Made by a program: the position numbers and the translations under genes. The notes beneath the pieces were generated by a model. That model searched no databases and was not told where the DNA came from. It saw only the letters and a list, made by a program, of their open reading frames with translations. 64,000 bases of DNA from contig JACWAF010000035.1 in assembly GCA_014874185.1 (NCBI GenBank), positions 62,001 to 126,000 on the forward strand, in the 5' to 3' direction. This stretch comes from Nitrospirota bacterium. Lineage in GTDB: Bacteria > Nitrospirota > Thermodesulfovibrionia > Thermodesulfovibrionales > JdFR-88. This document shows positions 1 to 8,255 of this stretch, in pieces. Every line of letters starts with the position of its first letter. Within the stretch, counting starts at the first letter, position 1.

Positions 1-1
1 A

Positions 2-1804
2 AGGAAAAAGAGGACCTTTATCAGTTTAGCGGCGCTTCTTGTCATATTCCTGTGCCTTTTGCTGCCTGTAAAATCCCATGCGGCCGTAAGCTACAGGGTC
101 AGGCGCGGCGACAGCCTGGCCAGGATCGCAAAAAGGTTCAGGGTGAATGTCAGGGCCCTTAAGAAGGCCAACCACCTCTCCTCGGACAGGCTGAAACCCG
201 GCAAACGGCTCATCATAGCGAAGCAGGGCCAATCCCGGCATAAGGCAAAGAGGAAGACCTCCGGTGTCAGCCGGAAAAAGGCCGGCAAAGAGGCCGGGCC
301 TGTAACCGCCGCAAAAAAATCCGCCGCGGGCCGCACGATTTACCATACCATCCGGAAGGGAGACACCCTTTACGCGCTCTCCAGAAAATATTCCATTCCG
401 GTAAAAGAGCTGATGGCAATGAACGGGATCCACTCCGGGCGCGTCAGGCTGAGGCCGGGCCGGAAGCTTGCAATAACCGGATTTGAAATGCGGAAAACGG
501 AAAGGGCTTCCCGGGCGGCAAGCGCCTCAAGCGCCTTAAGCGCCCAAGCCGATAAAAAGGAGAACCGGAGGGCGGCTGTAAAAGACCAGGACGTGAAGTC
601 CGTTATTGCCGCGGAGGCCAAATCCGCCATCCCGGCTGCCCGGAAAGAACCACAACCCGAGGTGCGGTTAAATATGCCGCCCCTGGAAAATGCCGCATCG
701 GCGGAAGCCGTCTCCAATTCGCAGACGGCTGGGGAAAAAGTCAGGCAGACGGTTTTGGCGAAAAGCTCCGCCCTTGATAACACCCCGGTGGAAGACCGGG
801 AAACGGAAGAGGAACCGGATATAAGCATCCAAAACGCGGAGCCGGCCGGCGGGCAGGCGGCCCTTTCAAACACCCCGGCTGGCGAGGGGCTGCCCACGGC
901 GGCCTTACTGGGTCAGGCGGCAATAGAAAGGATCATCAAGAGGTCTTTAAATCCCGTTCAGGACACTTATCATCTTGTAAGGAGAGGGGACACCCTGGCC
1001 TCGGTTGCAAGGAAGTATCATGTCTCCATAAGGCAGATCCGCAGGCTGAATGATTTCAGGGCTAAAAGAGTGCGCCTGATACCCGGGGAGTCCATAATCG
1101 TGAGAAAGGGCTCGGCCAGCCATAAGGGCTTCGCGCGGATAGAGAGGACTTACAAGGTCAAAAGGGGCGATACCCTTTACGGGATTGCAAGGAGGTTCGG
1201 AAAGACCACGCGGGCGCTTGAAAGGCTGAACGGTCTCAAGTCGGCCAGATTGAAGCCCGGCAGGCACTTGATAGTAGAGGTCCGGAAAGAGCCGGCACCC
1301 GGCATGTCCGATGACAGGGGGCTCACCCGCGCGCGGGCCCAGGCCCGGATAGCAACTGAACTGCGCGCCCTGACCGAGTCCCCGCAAGTGAAAGAGCTTA
1401 GCACCAGGGAAAAACTTGTAAAGCTTGCCAAGAGCATGCTGAATATACCGTACCGGTTTGGGGGGAGCACTTTTTATGGGATAGACTGCTCCGCCTACGT
1501 GCAAAAAGTCTTCAGCTTTCTGGGCATAAACCTCCCGAGGACCGCGCGAGAGCAGTTTGAAGAGGGCGAGACCGTGAGCCTGGACAAGCTGGCCATAGGC
1601 GACCTTATCTTCTTCCACACCTATGCGTCCTTCCCCTCGCACGTGGGCATCTACCTGGGCCAGAACCTGTTCATCCATGCCTCCTCAAAGGAGCACAAGG
1701 TAACCATAGACAGTCTGGACACGCCCTTTTTCATGAAGCACTTCATAGCCGCCAAAAGGCTCATATCCGATTCGAACGGCAAGGAATCGGATGACAAGGA
1801 CTGA
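2..1804 (+). CDS. LysM-repeat NlpC/P60 cell-wall endopeptidase (5' partial)
   Basis: Probable periplasmic peptidoglycan hydrolase. The reading frame is open from base 2 and encodes a hydrophobic signal-peptide core (FISLAALLVIFLCLLLP), so the true start lies before the window; the TTG at 59 is inside the signal peptide. Four LysM domains bind glycan: about bases 90-200, 340-480, 965-1110 and 1148-1275, each with an R-x-G-D-[ST]-L core. An Ala/Lys/Glu-rich linker separates the second and third. The C-terminal third is an NlpC/P60 domain with catalytic Cys in GIDCSAYV, His in SHVGIYLG and a third polar residue in FIHASS. NlpC/P60 enzymes with LysM repeats usually cleave the D-Glu-gamma-diaminopimelate bond. 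The next gene is convergent and 18 bp away. Confidence 0.9.
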   Translation, partial: RKKRTFISLAALLVIFLCLLLPVKSHAAVSYRVRRGDSLARIAKRFRVNVRALKKANHLSSDRLKPGKRLIIAKQGQSRHKAKRKTSGVSRKKAGKEAGPVTAAKKSAAGRTIYHTIRKGDTLYALSRKYSIPVKELMAMNGIHSGRVRLRPGRKLAITGFEMRKTERASRAASASSALSAQADKKENRRAAVKDQDVKSVIAAEAKSAIPAARKEPQPEVRLNMPPLENAASAEAVSNSQTAGEKVRQTVLAKSSALDNTPVEDRETEEEPDISIQNAEPAGGQAALSNTPAGEGLPTAALLGQAAIERIIKRSLNPVQDTYHLVRRGDTLASVARKYHVSIRQIRRLNDFRAKRVRLIPGESIIVRKGSASHKGFARIERTYKVKRGDTLYGIARRFGKTTRALERLNGLKSARLKPGRHLIVEVRKEPAPGMSDDRGLTRARAQARIATELRALTESPQVKELSTREKLVKLAKSMLNIPYRFGGSTFYGIDCSAYVQKVFSFLGINLPRTAREQFEEGETVSLDKLAIGDLIFFHTYASFPSHVGIYLGQNLFIHASSKEHKVTIDSLDTPFFMKHFIAAKRLISDSNGKESDDKD

Positions 1805-1822
1805 CCGCTCCCGCCAGCGGCT

Positions 1823-2221
1823 TTAATTGCCTGTAACCGTCAGTTCTTCCTCTTCAACACGGCCGTCCCTGATTATGAAACCCTTCACTTCGGGCCCTTC
1901 GCCAAGAAGGCCGATTATGATGTAGACCGCGTCCCAGAGGGCGAGGGAGATGTCTTTTGGAGAGGGCCAGGCCCGCCCGGCGGGATGGCTGTGATAGATG
2001 GCGAGCATCCCCAGGCCGCGCCGCCTGATGTCTTTCTGGATGAAAAACTGCTCTTTGGGGTCAAGCTGGTAACTGACAGCGGAAGGGTCTGAATTTGTGC
2101 CCCTGTAGATCAGTTCTATCCGGTTTTCTTTTCCGGCCAGAATGCCGCATACCTCTACCGGCGCGCCCTCCTGCGCGTGCCGGAGCATCTGCCTGTAGAC
2201 ATCTTCCGGAATGAAGAGCAT
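1823..2221 (-). CDS. JAMM/MPN+ metalloprotease (Mov34/PAD-1 family)
   Basis: A 132-aa single-domain JAB/MPN protein. The zinc-dependent JAMM signature is complete: Glu23, then His77-Ser-His79-Pro, Ser87 and Asp90 (H-x-H-x7-S-x2-D). Bacterial stand-alone JAMM proteins of this size remove ubiquitin-like or sulfur-carrier tails, or process cysteine biosynthesis carrier proteins. No sulfur-carrier gene is seen nearby, so the substrate is unknown. It starts at ATG and lies tail to tail with the NlpC/P60 gene. Confidence 0.85.
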   Translation of the reverse strand: MLFIPEDVYRQMLRHAQEGAPVEVCGILAGKENRIELIYRGTNSDPSAVSYQLDPKEQFFIQKDIRRRGLGMLAIYHSHPAGRAWPSPKDISLALWDAVYIIIGLLGEGPEVKGFIIRDGRVEEEELTVTGN

Positions 2222-2444
2222 GGATTATTTTAAAGGAATTTGAAGGAAGGGGGGAAGGATTTTAAAGAGATAATTCCCACCCCTAAAAAAAGAATCCTTT
2301 TAAGTGGAAAATTTTTCCGTTTCTGTCGAAATCTGCAAAATTATAACAAATCCAAATGCGCGTGTTTCAGGAATCAATCGATATTTTTAAACCTGCCGGG
2401 TTTTAGAAAAGAAGGGCAAGAGGAGAGAGAAAAAAGCTGCTACC
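2222..2444. other. AT-rich intergenic spacer
   Basis: Between the JAMM gene and the ArsR gene. A reading frame of 85 codons spans part of it, but it has poor codon composition and no recognisable domain. I see no RNA gene or clear terminator. Confidence 0.4.
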
Positions 2445-2780
2445 TTACATCTCCACCAGTTTGGCCAGTTTCCTGCGCTCGCGCATCATCTCGGTGAGCA
2501 CTTCCCTCATCAGGTTGCAGGCGTCTATGACCTTCTGGTTGGAAATTGAATAGTAGATGTTCACGCCCTCGCGGCGGGCCTTCAGAATCCCCTTATGGCG
2601 CATCATCGCCAGGTGCTGCGAGACGTTTGCCTTCGGTACGCCGAGGATTTCCACAAGCTCGGTGACGCTTTTTTCGCCCTCTTTCAGGGCGCTTATGATC
2701 TCAAGCCTCTTGGGGCTTGCTATCGTCTTGCAAACCTCGGCCTGTAATTCAAAGAGAGTTTTATCCTTTGCCATATTCAT
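2445..2780 (-). CDS. ArsR-family winged-helix transcriptional regulator
   Basis: A 111-aa repressor-type protein. The HTH core (SPKRLEIISALKEGEKSVTELV, then VPKANVSQHLAMMRHKGIL as recognition helix) and the wing (ARREGVNIYYSI) match ArsR/SmtB proteins. The classic metal-sensing ELCVCDL motif is replaced by VTELVEILGV, so As/Cd/Zn sensing through that site is unlikely. It could respond to redox or a small molecule. It is the last gene of an apparent minus-strand operon after the TOPRIM gene and yraN, with a 27-bp gap to yraN. Its target is not evident. Confidence 0.85.
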   Translation of the reverse strand: MNMAKDKTLFELQAEVCKTIASPKRLEIISALKEGEKSVTELVEILGVPKANVSQHLAMMRHKGILKARREGVNIYYSISNQKVIDACNLMREVLTEMMRERRKLAKLVEM

Positions 2781-2807
2781 TGATTCTAAATAAATAAACT
2801 TAATAAA

Positions 2808-3146
2808 TCAAGTAATTTCAAATGCATCCGGGATGTGCTCCAGCCCAGTGGGCAGAATGCTTATCACGTCGAAGCGGGCTGGCCTCTCCCCATTTTCCCT
2901 GGCCAGAAAGGCAAGGGCAGCCTGTTTTATCTTGGCCTGCTTTTTAAGGTCCACGGCCTGCGAGGGGAGGCCGAAATCGGCCGAACTCTTTGATTTCACC
3001 TCCACAAAGACCACCACCGGGCCGTCCTCGGCTATTATGTCTATCTCCGCGTATCTGGTGCGGAAATTTCTTTGCAGTATTTTATAACCCTTCTTTTTCA
3101 GATACCGAGCCGCGAGGTCTTCGGCCCTTGCCCCTTCGCTTCTCAT
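2808..3146 (-). CDS. YraN/UPF0102 family nuclease-like protein
   Basis: A 112-aa protein of the UPF0102 family, which has a restriction-endonuclease-like fold related to Holliday-junction resolvases. Visible motifs: N-terminal GARAEDLAARYLKKKGYKIL, the acidic AEIDIIAEDG (family usually GEIDLI, so Gly is Ala here) and the catalytic-type VVFVEVKSK. Length is typical. Its start codon overlaps the stop of the TOPRIM gene by 4 bp, indicating translational coupling. The cellular role of the family is unresolved; it is often found next to rnhB or DNA-repair genes. Confidence 0.88.
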   Translation of the reverse strand: MRSEGARAEDLAARYLKKKGYKILQRNFRTRYAEIDIIAEDGPVVVFVEVKSKSSADFGLPSQAVDLKKQAKIKQAALAFLARENGERPARFDVISILPTGLEHIPDAFEIT

Positions 3147-3664
3147 TCCCTCTGCCCCGGCCTCTCCGCGCCCAGGATACCGGTTATCCCGGCGATCCCC
3201 TCAAGCCTCTTTAACAGGGAAGGGATGCCCTCTATGTCTTTGATGTCCTTCTGGCAGAGGATCTTCAACAGCTCCCGAAAAGGAGAAAATTCTTCAAACT
3301 GGCCTTTAAGGTTCTCTTCCAATTGCCTCATCAGCTGATCGCCCTTCTCGTCCCAGTCCAGGAGCAGTACTATTTTTGAATAATTTTCCATGATCTCTTC
3401 CGAGAATTCATAAAGGCCCTTCCCGTTGTGAAGAGTGATTATCTCGCCCTGGAGCCCCAGTTCCCGGAGGGCGCTGGCGTCCCGCTTGCCCTCCACAATC
3501 ACGGGGACCCTGCTGTTTGTCTCGATGAGGGCCTCTAGCACCTCCCGAAGCCTCTCGGCCCGGTCGGCATCGGCAGGAAGGGCGCTTATCTTGTTGGCGC
3601 TCTGCTTCTGAGGAGAAAGCCCTTTATACTGTGCCGATTTCGGCTTTCTATGAGATTTGGACAT
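3143..3664 (-). CDS. TOPRIM-domain protein (RNase M5/primase-like)
   Basis: A 173-aa protein with a central TOPRIM domain. The metal-binding Glu is in PVIVEGKRDASALRELG and the DxD in VLLLDWDEKGDQL. Stand-alone TOPRIM proteins of this size resemble RNase M5 (5S rRNA maturase) or the small primase-like TOPRIM group. The N-terminal 40 residues are basic and could bind nucleic acid; the C-terminal part is not recognised. It heads the operon with yraN and the arsR-type gene. Assignment as RNase M5 is possible but not demonstrable from motifs alone. Confidence 0.75.
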   Translation of the reverse strand: MSKSHRKPKSAQYKGLSPQKQSANKISALPADADRAERLREVLEALIETNSRVPVIVEGKRDASALRELGLQGEIITLHNGKGLYEFSEEIMENYSKIVLLLDWDEKGDQLMRQLEENLKGQFEEFSPFRELLKILCQKDIKDIEGIPSLLKRLEGIAGITGILGAERPGQRE

Positions 3665-3682
3665 CCTGCTTTATTTTAGAAC

Positions 3683-3744
3683 AATTCCCTCACCCTCCGC
3701 TTCGCTCCTCCCTCTCCCACCAGGAGAGGGCTGGGGTGAGGGCC
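3683..3744. repeat. REP-like imperfect palindrome
   Basis: Inverted repeat with arms CCCTCACCCTCC and GGGGTGAGGG plus an inner stem CTCCCTCTCCCACC/AGGAGAGGG. It sits between divergent genes and resembles the C/T-rich palindromes scattered elsewhere in the window (21.05 kb, 25.2 kb). A TATAAT box follows immediately at 3752-3757 and may be the -10 of the trp operon promoter; no convincing -35 is visible. Confidence 0.6.
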
Positions 3745-3767
3745 GAAATGCTATAATATTCGTTATC

Positions 3768-3929
3768 ATGGCTAACCAAGACAACACCTGGAGGCCGGAG
3801 GGGGTGCTGCCCCTCTGCCCCGTTTGCGGGCGGGAACTCACCCCGGACAAACTGCAGGACGACGGCTGGCACTGCAAGTGCGGGGAGATCATCCCCCGGC
3901 GGCTTGCCCTTGAGCCCTTCGAGGGTTGA
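3768..3929 (+). CDS. Small double-CxxC zinc-ribbon protein
   Basis: A 53-aa protein with two treble-clef/zinc-ribbon knuckles: [13 protein letters not shown] and [12 protein letters not shown]. The ATG is 11 bp downstream of a TATAAT box, so the leader is very short. The stop codon abuts the trpB region, and the gene appears to be the first in the trpBA-accD-folC-lptD-kup block. The two CxxC pairs suggest one structural zinc. Function unknown; a regulatory or chaperone role is only a guess. Confidence 0.65.
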   Translation: MANQDNTWRPEGVLPLCPVCGRELTPDKLQDDGWHCKCGEIIPRRLALEPFEG

Positions 3930-3970
3930 ACCCACGGCAGGAATTGCAACTGCGGCAGGGAACGCGGAAG

Positions 3971-5149
3971 ATGAAAAAAGGCCATTTCGGAGAATACGGC
4001 GGGCAATACGTCCCGGAGACGCTCATGCCCGCCCTAATCGAACTGGAAAAGGCATATAACACCGCAAAACGGGACAAAAATTTCCAGGCCGGGTTCCGCT
4101 CGCTGTGCGAACACTATATAGGAAGGCCCACGCCGCTCTACTTCGCAAAGCGCCTCACAGAGCACCTGGGAGGCGCGAAGATATACCTTAAACGCGAAGA
4201 CCTGGCCCACACGGGCTCGCACAAGATAAACAACTCTCTTGGCCAGGCCTTGCTCGCAAAGCAGATGGGCAAGACCCGCCTGATAGCCGAGACCGGCGCG
4301 GGCCAGCACGGCGTGGCCACGGCCACCGGGGCCGCCCTCCTGGGGCTCTCGTGCGTCATATACATGGGCTCCGTGGACATGAAGCGCCAGGCCCTGAACG
4401 TCTTCAGGATGCGCCTTCTGGGCGCGGAGGTGCGCGAGGTGAAGATCGGCTCACGCACGCTGAAAGACGCCATAAACGAGGCCCTCCGCGACTGGACAAC
4501 CAACGTCGGGAATACCCATTACGTTCTGGGCACGGTATTCGGCCCGCATCCATTCCCTGAGATAGTCAGGGACTTCCAGTCAATAATAGGCAGGGAAGCC
4601 CGCAAGCAGATAATGAAGGCCGAGGGACGGCTGCCGGATTACCTCATCGCCTGCGTGGGCGGCGGGTCTAACTCGATGGGGCTCTTCCATGATTTTCTTA
4701 AAGAGGAAAACATAAAGATGACCGGCGTGGAGGCGGGGGGGAAGGGCATCGAGTCCGGCCGCCATGCATCACGCTTTGCCGGGGGCTCGATAGGGGTCTT
4801 TCAGGGCACGAAGAGTTATCTCCTGCAAAGCGATGTTGGCAACGTCCTTGAGACCTACTCGGTAAGTGCCGGGCTGGACTATGCCTCCGTTGGCCCCGAG
4901 CACGCTTTTATGCGCGATCTTGGACGAATAGAATATACCTACGCAATAGATGACGAGGCCCTTGCCGCATTTGAGACGCTCTCCAGGCTGGAGGGGATAA
5001 TCCCCGCGCTGGAGTCCTCGCACGCGGTGGCCCACTGCATAAAGCTGGCCCCCACACTGCCCAAGGATTCCATAATAGTAGTGAACCTCTCCGGCCGGGG
5101 CGACAAGGACGTGCAGGAAGTGGCCCGGATAAAAGGGATAGAGCTTTGA
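3971..5149 (+). CDS. trpB: Tryptophan synthase beta subunit
   Basis: TrpB joins indole and L-serine to make L-tryptophan using PLP. The protein is 392 aa from the ATG at 3971, giving the family-typical start [18 protein letters not shown]; an in-frame TTG at 3926 would add 15 residues not seen in the family. The PLP Lys is Lys85 in HTGSHKIN, and the phosphate-binding glycine loop [10 protein letters not shown] is intact. Its stop overlaps the trpA start by 4 bp, as expected for subunits of one complex. No other trp genes are in the window. Confidence 0.97.
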   Translation: MKKGHFGEYGGQYVPETLMPALIELEKAYNTAKRDKNFQAGFRSLCEHYIGRPTPLYFAKRLTEHLGGAKIYLKREDLAHTGSHKINNSLGQALLAKQMGKTRLIAETGAGQHGVATATGAALLGLSCVIYMGSVDMKRQALNVFRMRLLGAEVREVKIGSRTLKDAINEALRDWTTNVGNTHYVLGTVFGPHPFPEIVRDFQSIIGREARKQIMKAEGRLPDYLIACVGGGSNSMGLFHDFLKEENIKMTGVEAGGKGIESGRHASRFAGGSIGVFQGTKSYLLQSDVGNVLETYSVSAGLDYASVGPEHAFMRDLGRIEYTYAIDDEALAAFETLSRLEGIIPALESSHAVAHCIKLAPTLPKDSIIVVNLSGRGDKDVQEVARIKGIEL

Positions 5150-5928
5150 GCAGGATAGCCGCGCGTTTCAAGGAATTGCAAAAGAGGGGCGGCAAGGCGT
5201 TCATCCCGTATATAATGGCCGGGGACCCGAGCCTTGAAAAGACCCGCGAACACCTCCAAATCCTTGAGGAATGCGGGGCGGACATCGTTGAGCTTGGCGT
5301 TCCCTTCTCGGACCCCCTTGCGGACGGCCCCACCATCCAGGCGGCGGCGGACAGGGCCATCAAAGCAGGCGTAAACCTGCCTTCAGTCCTCGCGTTCGTA
5401 AAAGAGATCCGAAGTGAGATTCACATCCCCATAATTCTCATGACCTATTACAACCCGATATTCAAACACGGGGACGAGGCGTTCTTCCGCGAGGCCAAAG
5501 AGGCCGGCGTGGACGGCGTGATAATCCCCGATATGACCGTCGAGGAGTCCGGCGAGTTCCTCCCGTTTGCCAGAAAGCACGGCATAGATACCATCTTCCT
5601 CGCCGCGCCTACCTCCGGCACCGGGCGGCTTAAAAAAGTAGCTAAGGTCTCTACCGGTTTTATATACTATGTCTCCATTACGGGGATAACCGGGGCGCAA
5701 CTGGTTTTGACCGAGACAACGAAGAACTCGATTGATACCCTGAAAAAGTCTTCCGGGGGCAAACCCGTGGCCCTGGGCTTCGGGGTCTCCACCCCGGAAG
5801 AGGCCGCACAGGCCGCGGCCCTCGCGGACGGGGTCATCGTGGGCAGCGCTATCGTGAAACAATACACCCAGGGCAATATGCAGGACTTTAGAGAATATAT
5901 AAAGGCCCTGAGAGAGGCGATAAAGTAA
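5146..5928 (+). CDS. trpA: Tryptophan synthase alpha subunit
   Basis: TrpA cleaves indole-3-glycerol phosphate and channels indole to TrpB. It is 260 aa and starts at a TTG overlapping the trpB stop. Catalytic residues Glu49 ([12 protein letters not shown]) and Asp60 (PLADGPTIQ) fall at the same numbers as in Salmonella TrpA. The phosphate-binding loop [10 protein letters not shown] and VGSAIVK are present. A palindromic terminator-like repeat starts 8 bp after the stop. Confidence 0.97.
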   Translation: MSRIAARFKELQKRGGKAFIPYIMAGDPSLEKTREHLQILEECGADIVELGVPFSDPLADGPTIQAAADRAIKAGVNLPSVLAFVKEIRSEIHIPIILMTYYNPIFKHGDEAFFREAKEAGVDGVIIPDMTVEESGEFLPFARKHGIDTIFLAAPTSGTGRLKKVAKVSTGFIYYVSITGITGAQLVLTETTKNSIDTLKKSSGGKPVALGFGVSTPEEAAQAAALADGVIVGSAIVKQYTQGNMQDFREYIKALREAIK

Positions 5929-5936
5929 AGGCAAAA

Positions 5937-6059
5937 CTACTTTTCTTTCTTGCAAGAAAGAAAAGTAGCAAAAGAAAGAACTCTTTGATTTTTTTGCCCC
6001 ATTCAGGGCAAAAAAATACAAAAGTTCTCTTTGCTTCTTTCTCTTACAAGAGAAAGAAG
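5937..6059. repeat. Composite triple-hairpin element, copy 1
   Basis: Three stem-loops in a row. A: perfect 32-bp palindrome at 5937-5968. B: hairpin 5988-6017 with a GCCC/GGGC core between a T7 run and an A7 run, so it can act as an intrinsic terminator on either strand. C: CTTCTTTCTCTT-aca-AGAGAAAGAAG at 6034-6059. The spacers (caaaagaaagaactctttga; acaaaagttctctttg) are themselves near inverted copies. Related elements occur at 12055, 17913 and 23953. It follows trpA, so it probably terminates or attenuates trpBA transcription before accD. A G-rich tail at 6060-6090 (ggggtaaggggcgcggagcccc) recurs beside other copies. Confidence 0.75.
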
Positions 6060-6097
6060 AATGGGGGGTAAGGGGCGCGGAGCCCCTTTTTTAAAAA

Positions 6098-6943
6098 ATG
6101 GCGTGGTTCAAAAAAGATAAGCGTTCGTCGAAGAAGGTCAAGATACCCGAGGGGCTCTGGGTAAAGTGCGAGGGCTGCAAGGAGATAGTCTATCGCAAGG
6201 AGATAGAGCGCAACCTCAGGGTCTGTCCCAAGTGCAACTATCATTTCCGGATAAACGCGTGGGAGCGGATAAGTCTTCTGGCTGATGAGGGGAGCTTCGA
6301 GGAGGCGGACGCGGACATAACCTCTGCCGATCCGCTGCGGTTCAAGGACTCGGTCCCTTATAAAGACCGCCTGCGCTCTAACGAGGAAAAGTGCGGGTTG
6401 AAGGAAGCGGCGATAGCCGGGACGGCCTCCATCGGGGGGTACAGGGCGTCGCTTTTGATAATGGATTTCTCTTTTATGGGCGGCAGCATGGGTTCGGCGG
6501 TTGGGGAGAAGATATTCCGGGCCGCGGAGCGCGCGATGGAGCAGAAGATACCGTTCATAACGGTCTCGTCTTCGGGGGGGGCCAGGATGCAGGAGGGGAT
6601 ATTCTCGCTCATGCAGATGGCGCGCGTGTCGGCCGCGATAGGCAGGCTGAAGAACAACCATGCCATCCCTTACATATCCATTCTGGCTGACCCCACATTC
6701 GGCGGGGTCACGGCAAGCTTTGCGATGCTTGGGGACGTGATTATAGCGGAGCCCCGAAGCCTTATAGGCTTTGCCGGGCCGCGCGTTATAGAGCAGACGA
6801 TAAAGCAGCAGCTTCCGGACAATTTCCAGCGGGCTGAATTCCTTCTTGAGCACGGCCTTATCGATATGGTGGTGCACAGGAAGGAGATGAAGACCGTCCT
6901 CACCAGACTTCTGGGCCACCTCATCGTTCCGAATGAGATATAA
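6098..6943 (+). CDS. accD: Acetyl-CoA carboxylase carboxyltransferase subunit beta
   Basis: AccD with AccA transfers CO2 from carboxybiotin to acetyl-CoA in fatty-acid synthesis. The protein is 281 aa. An N-terminal zinc ribbon has four Cys (24, 27, 43, 46), followed by the crotonase-like domain with SSSGGARMQEG and the oxyanion-region motif DPTFGGVTASFAMLGD. The end overlaps folC by 11 bp. The order trpA-accD-folC is conserved in many bacteria, which supports the call. Confidence 0.97.
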   Translation: MAWFKKDKRSSKKVKIPEGLWVKCEGCKEIVYRKEIERNLRVCPKCNYHFRINAWERISLLADEGSFEEADADITSADPLRFKDSVPYKDRLRSNEEKCGLKEAAIAGTASIGGYRASLLIMDFSFMGGSMGSAVGEKIFRAAERAMEQKIPFITVSSSGGARMQEGIFSLMQMARVSAAIGRLKNNHAIPYISILADPTFGGVTASFAMLGDVIIAEPRSLIGFAGPRVIEQTIKQQLPDNFQRAEFLLEHGLIDMVVHRKEMKTVLTRLLGHLIVPNEI

Positions 6944-8255
6944 AGAGGCGCTTAAAGAGGCGCTGGATTACCTCTACAGTCTTCAGCAGTTCGGCATAAA
7001 ACTTGGCCTGGACAACTCCAGACAGATCATGGCTGCTTTGGGCAGCCCCGAGCGCTCGTTCAAAAGCGCTCACACGGCGGGCACCAACGGGAAAGGCTCC
7101 ACCACCACGGCCCTGGCCTATATAATGACCGCGCACGGCACCCGGACGGGGCTTTTCACCTCGCCCCACCTCCTGAACTTCACCGAGCGCATAAGGGTTG
7201 ACGGCGCGGAGATCCCTGAGGAGGAAGTGATAGGGCTTACTCTGCGGATAAAGGAGATGGCCGGGAAGATATTCCCGCCCGGTTCGCCGCCAACATTCTT
7301 CGAGCTTGTGACCGCGATGGCATTCGTGTATTTCAGTGGGCAGGGCGTAAGCTGGGCCGCCGTCGAGACCGGAATGGGCGGAAGGCTGGATTCCACAAAC
7401 ATCCTTCAGCCCGAAGCGGTAATAATCACCCCGGTAGGGCTGGACCACAAGCAGTTCCTTGGGAACACGCTTCGGGAAATAACGGGCGAGAAGGCCGGGA
7501 TAATAAAACCGGGCGTGCCCGTTATAATAGGGCCGCAGAAAGATGAAGCCCGGAAGGTGCTTCTTGATATGGCGCGGGAGAAATCCGCGCCCGTCCACCT
7601 GTACGGGAAAGACTTCTTCTCCCATTTAATAGAGGAAGATGAAAACGGTATAATCTTCGACTACGAGAGCCCGGAGATGGAGATAAGAAATATCCGCTTT
7701 CCGCTTACAGGCCCGTATCAGGCCGTAAACGCGGCCCTGGCCGTGAGGGCGGCCTTGCTCCTGGGGTTCAGGGACGAAGAAAAGATACGCGCCGGGTTGG
7801 CAGCCGTGCGGCTTCCGGGCAGGCTTGAGCTGGTCTCCAAAAATCCTGAGATAAGGCTTGACGGCGGGCACAACCCTGAGGCCGCGGCGGCGCTGGCCCG
7901 CGCGCTGAAGGGAATTTTCCTGAAAGAAAACAGAAGGCTTATTCTGGTAACCGGCATTATGGCGGACAAGGACATTGACGGGATTTTAAAGGAGCTTCTG
8001 CCCCTTGCCTCCGAGGCGGTCTTCACCGCCCCGTCATACGGCAGGGCGGCAAGACCAGAAGAGCTGATGGCCCGGGCAGGGCGGCTTGGCTTCAAGACGG
8101 GAAGGGTTTCATCCGCAATTCCTGATGCCCTCGCCCTGGCCAGGTCACTGGCCTCACCCGATGACCTGATACTTGTTGCCGGTTCATTCTACACCGCTGG
8201 AGAGGCCAAGGAGGCCCTCTCCGGGAAGGGCACGCTGACAGGGCTCAGGGAATAA
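6933..8255 (+). CDS. folC: Folylpolyglutamate synthase / dihydrofolate synthase
   Basis: FolC adds glutamate to dihydropteroate and folates (ATP-dependent, Mur ligase family). The protein is 440 aa. P-loop GTNGKGSTT sits near residue 52, with the substrate loop TSPHLLNFTERIRV, ETGMGGRLDSTN, LDHKQFLG and DGGHNPEA all visible. It starts within the accD end and its stop overlaps the lptD start by 1 bp, so translation is coupled in the block. Confidence 0.96.
   Translation: MRYKEALKEALDYLYSLQQFGIKLGLDNSRQIMAALGSPERSFKSAHTAGTNGKGSTTTALAYIMTAHGTRTGLFTSPHLLNFTERIRVDGAEIPEEEVIGLTLRIKEMAGKIFPPGSPPTFFELVTAMAFVYFSGQGVSWAAVETGMGGRLDSTNILQPEAVIITPVGLDHKQFLGNTLREITGEKAGIIKPGVPVIIGPQKDEARKVLLDMAREKSAPVHLYGKDFFSHLIEEDENGIIFDYESPEMEIRNIRFPLTGPYQAVNAALAVRAALLLGFRDEEKIRAGLAAVRLPGRLELVSKNPEIRLDGGHNPEAAAALARALKGIFLKENRRLILVTGIMADKDIDGILKELLPLASEAVFTAPSYGRAARPEELMARAGRLGFKTGRVSSAIPDALALARSLASPDDLILVAGSFYTAGEAKEALSGKGTLTGLRE

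Noticed and set aside
59-1804. TTG at 59 as the start of the LysM/NlpC gene
   Set aside because: The frame is open back to base 2 and encodes the hydrophobic part of a signal peptide, so the gene is cut by the window edge.
2240-2497. 85-codon plus-strand frame
   Set aside because: Starts in A-rich spacer, runs into the ArsR gene antisense, no domain.
3926-3970. TTG 3926 as trpB start
   Set aside because: Adds 15 residues not found in TrpB; ATG 3971 gives the conserved N-terminus.
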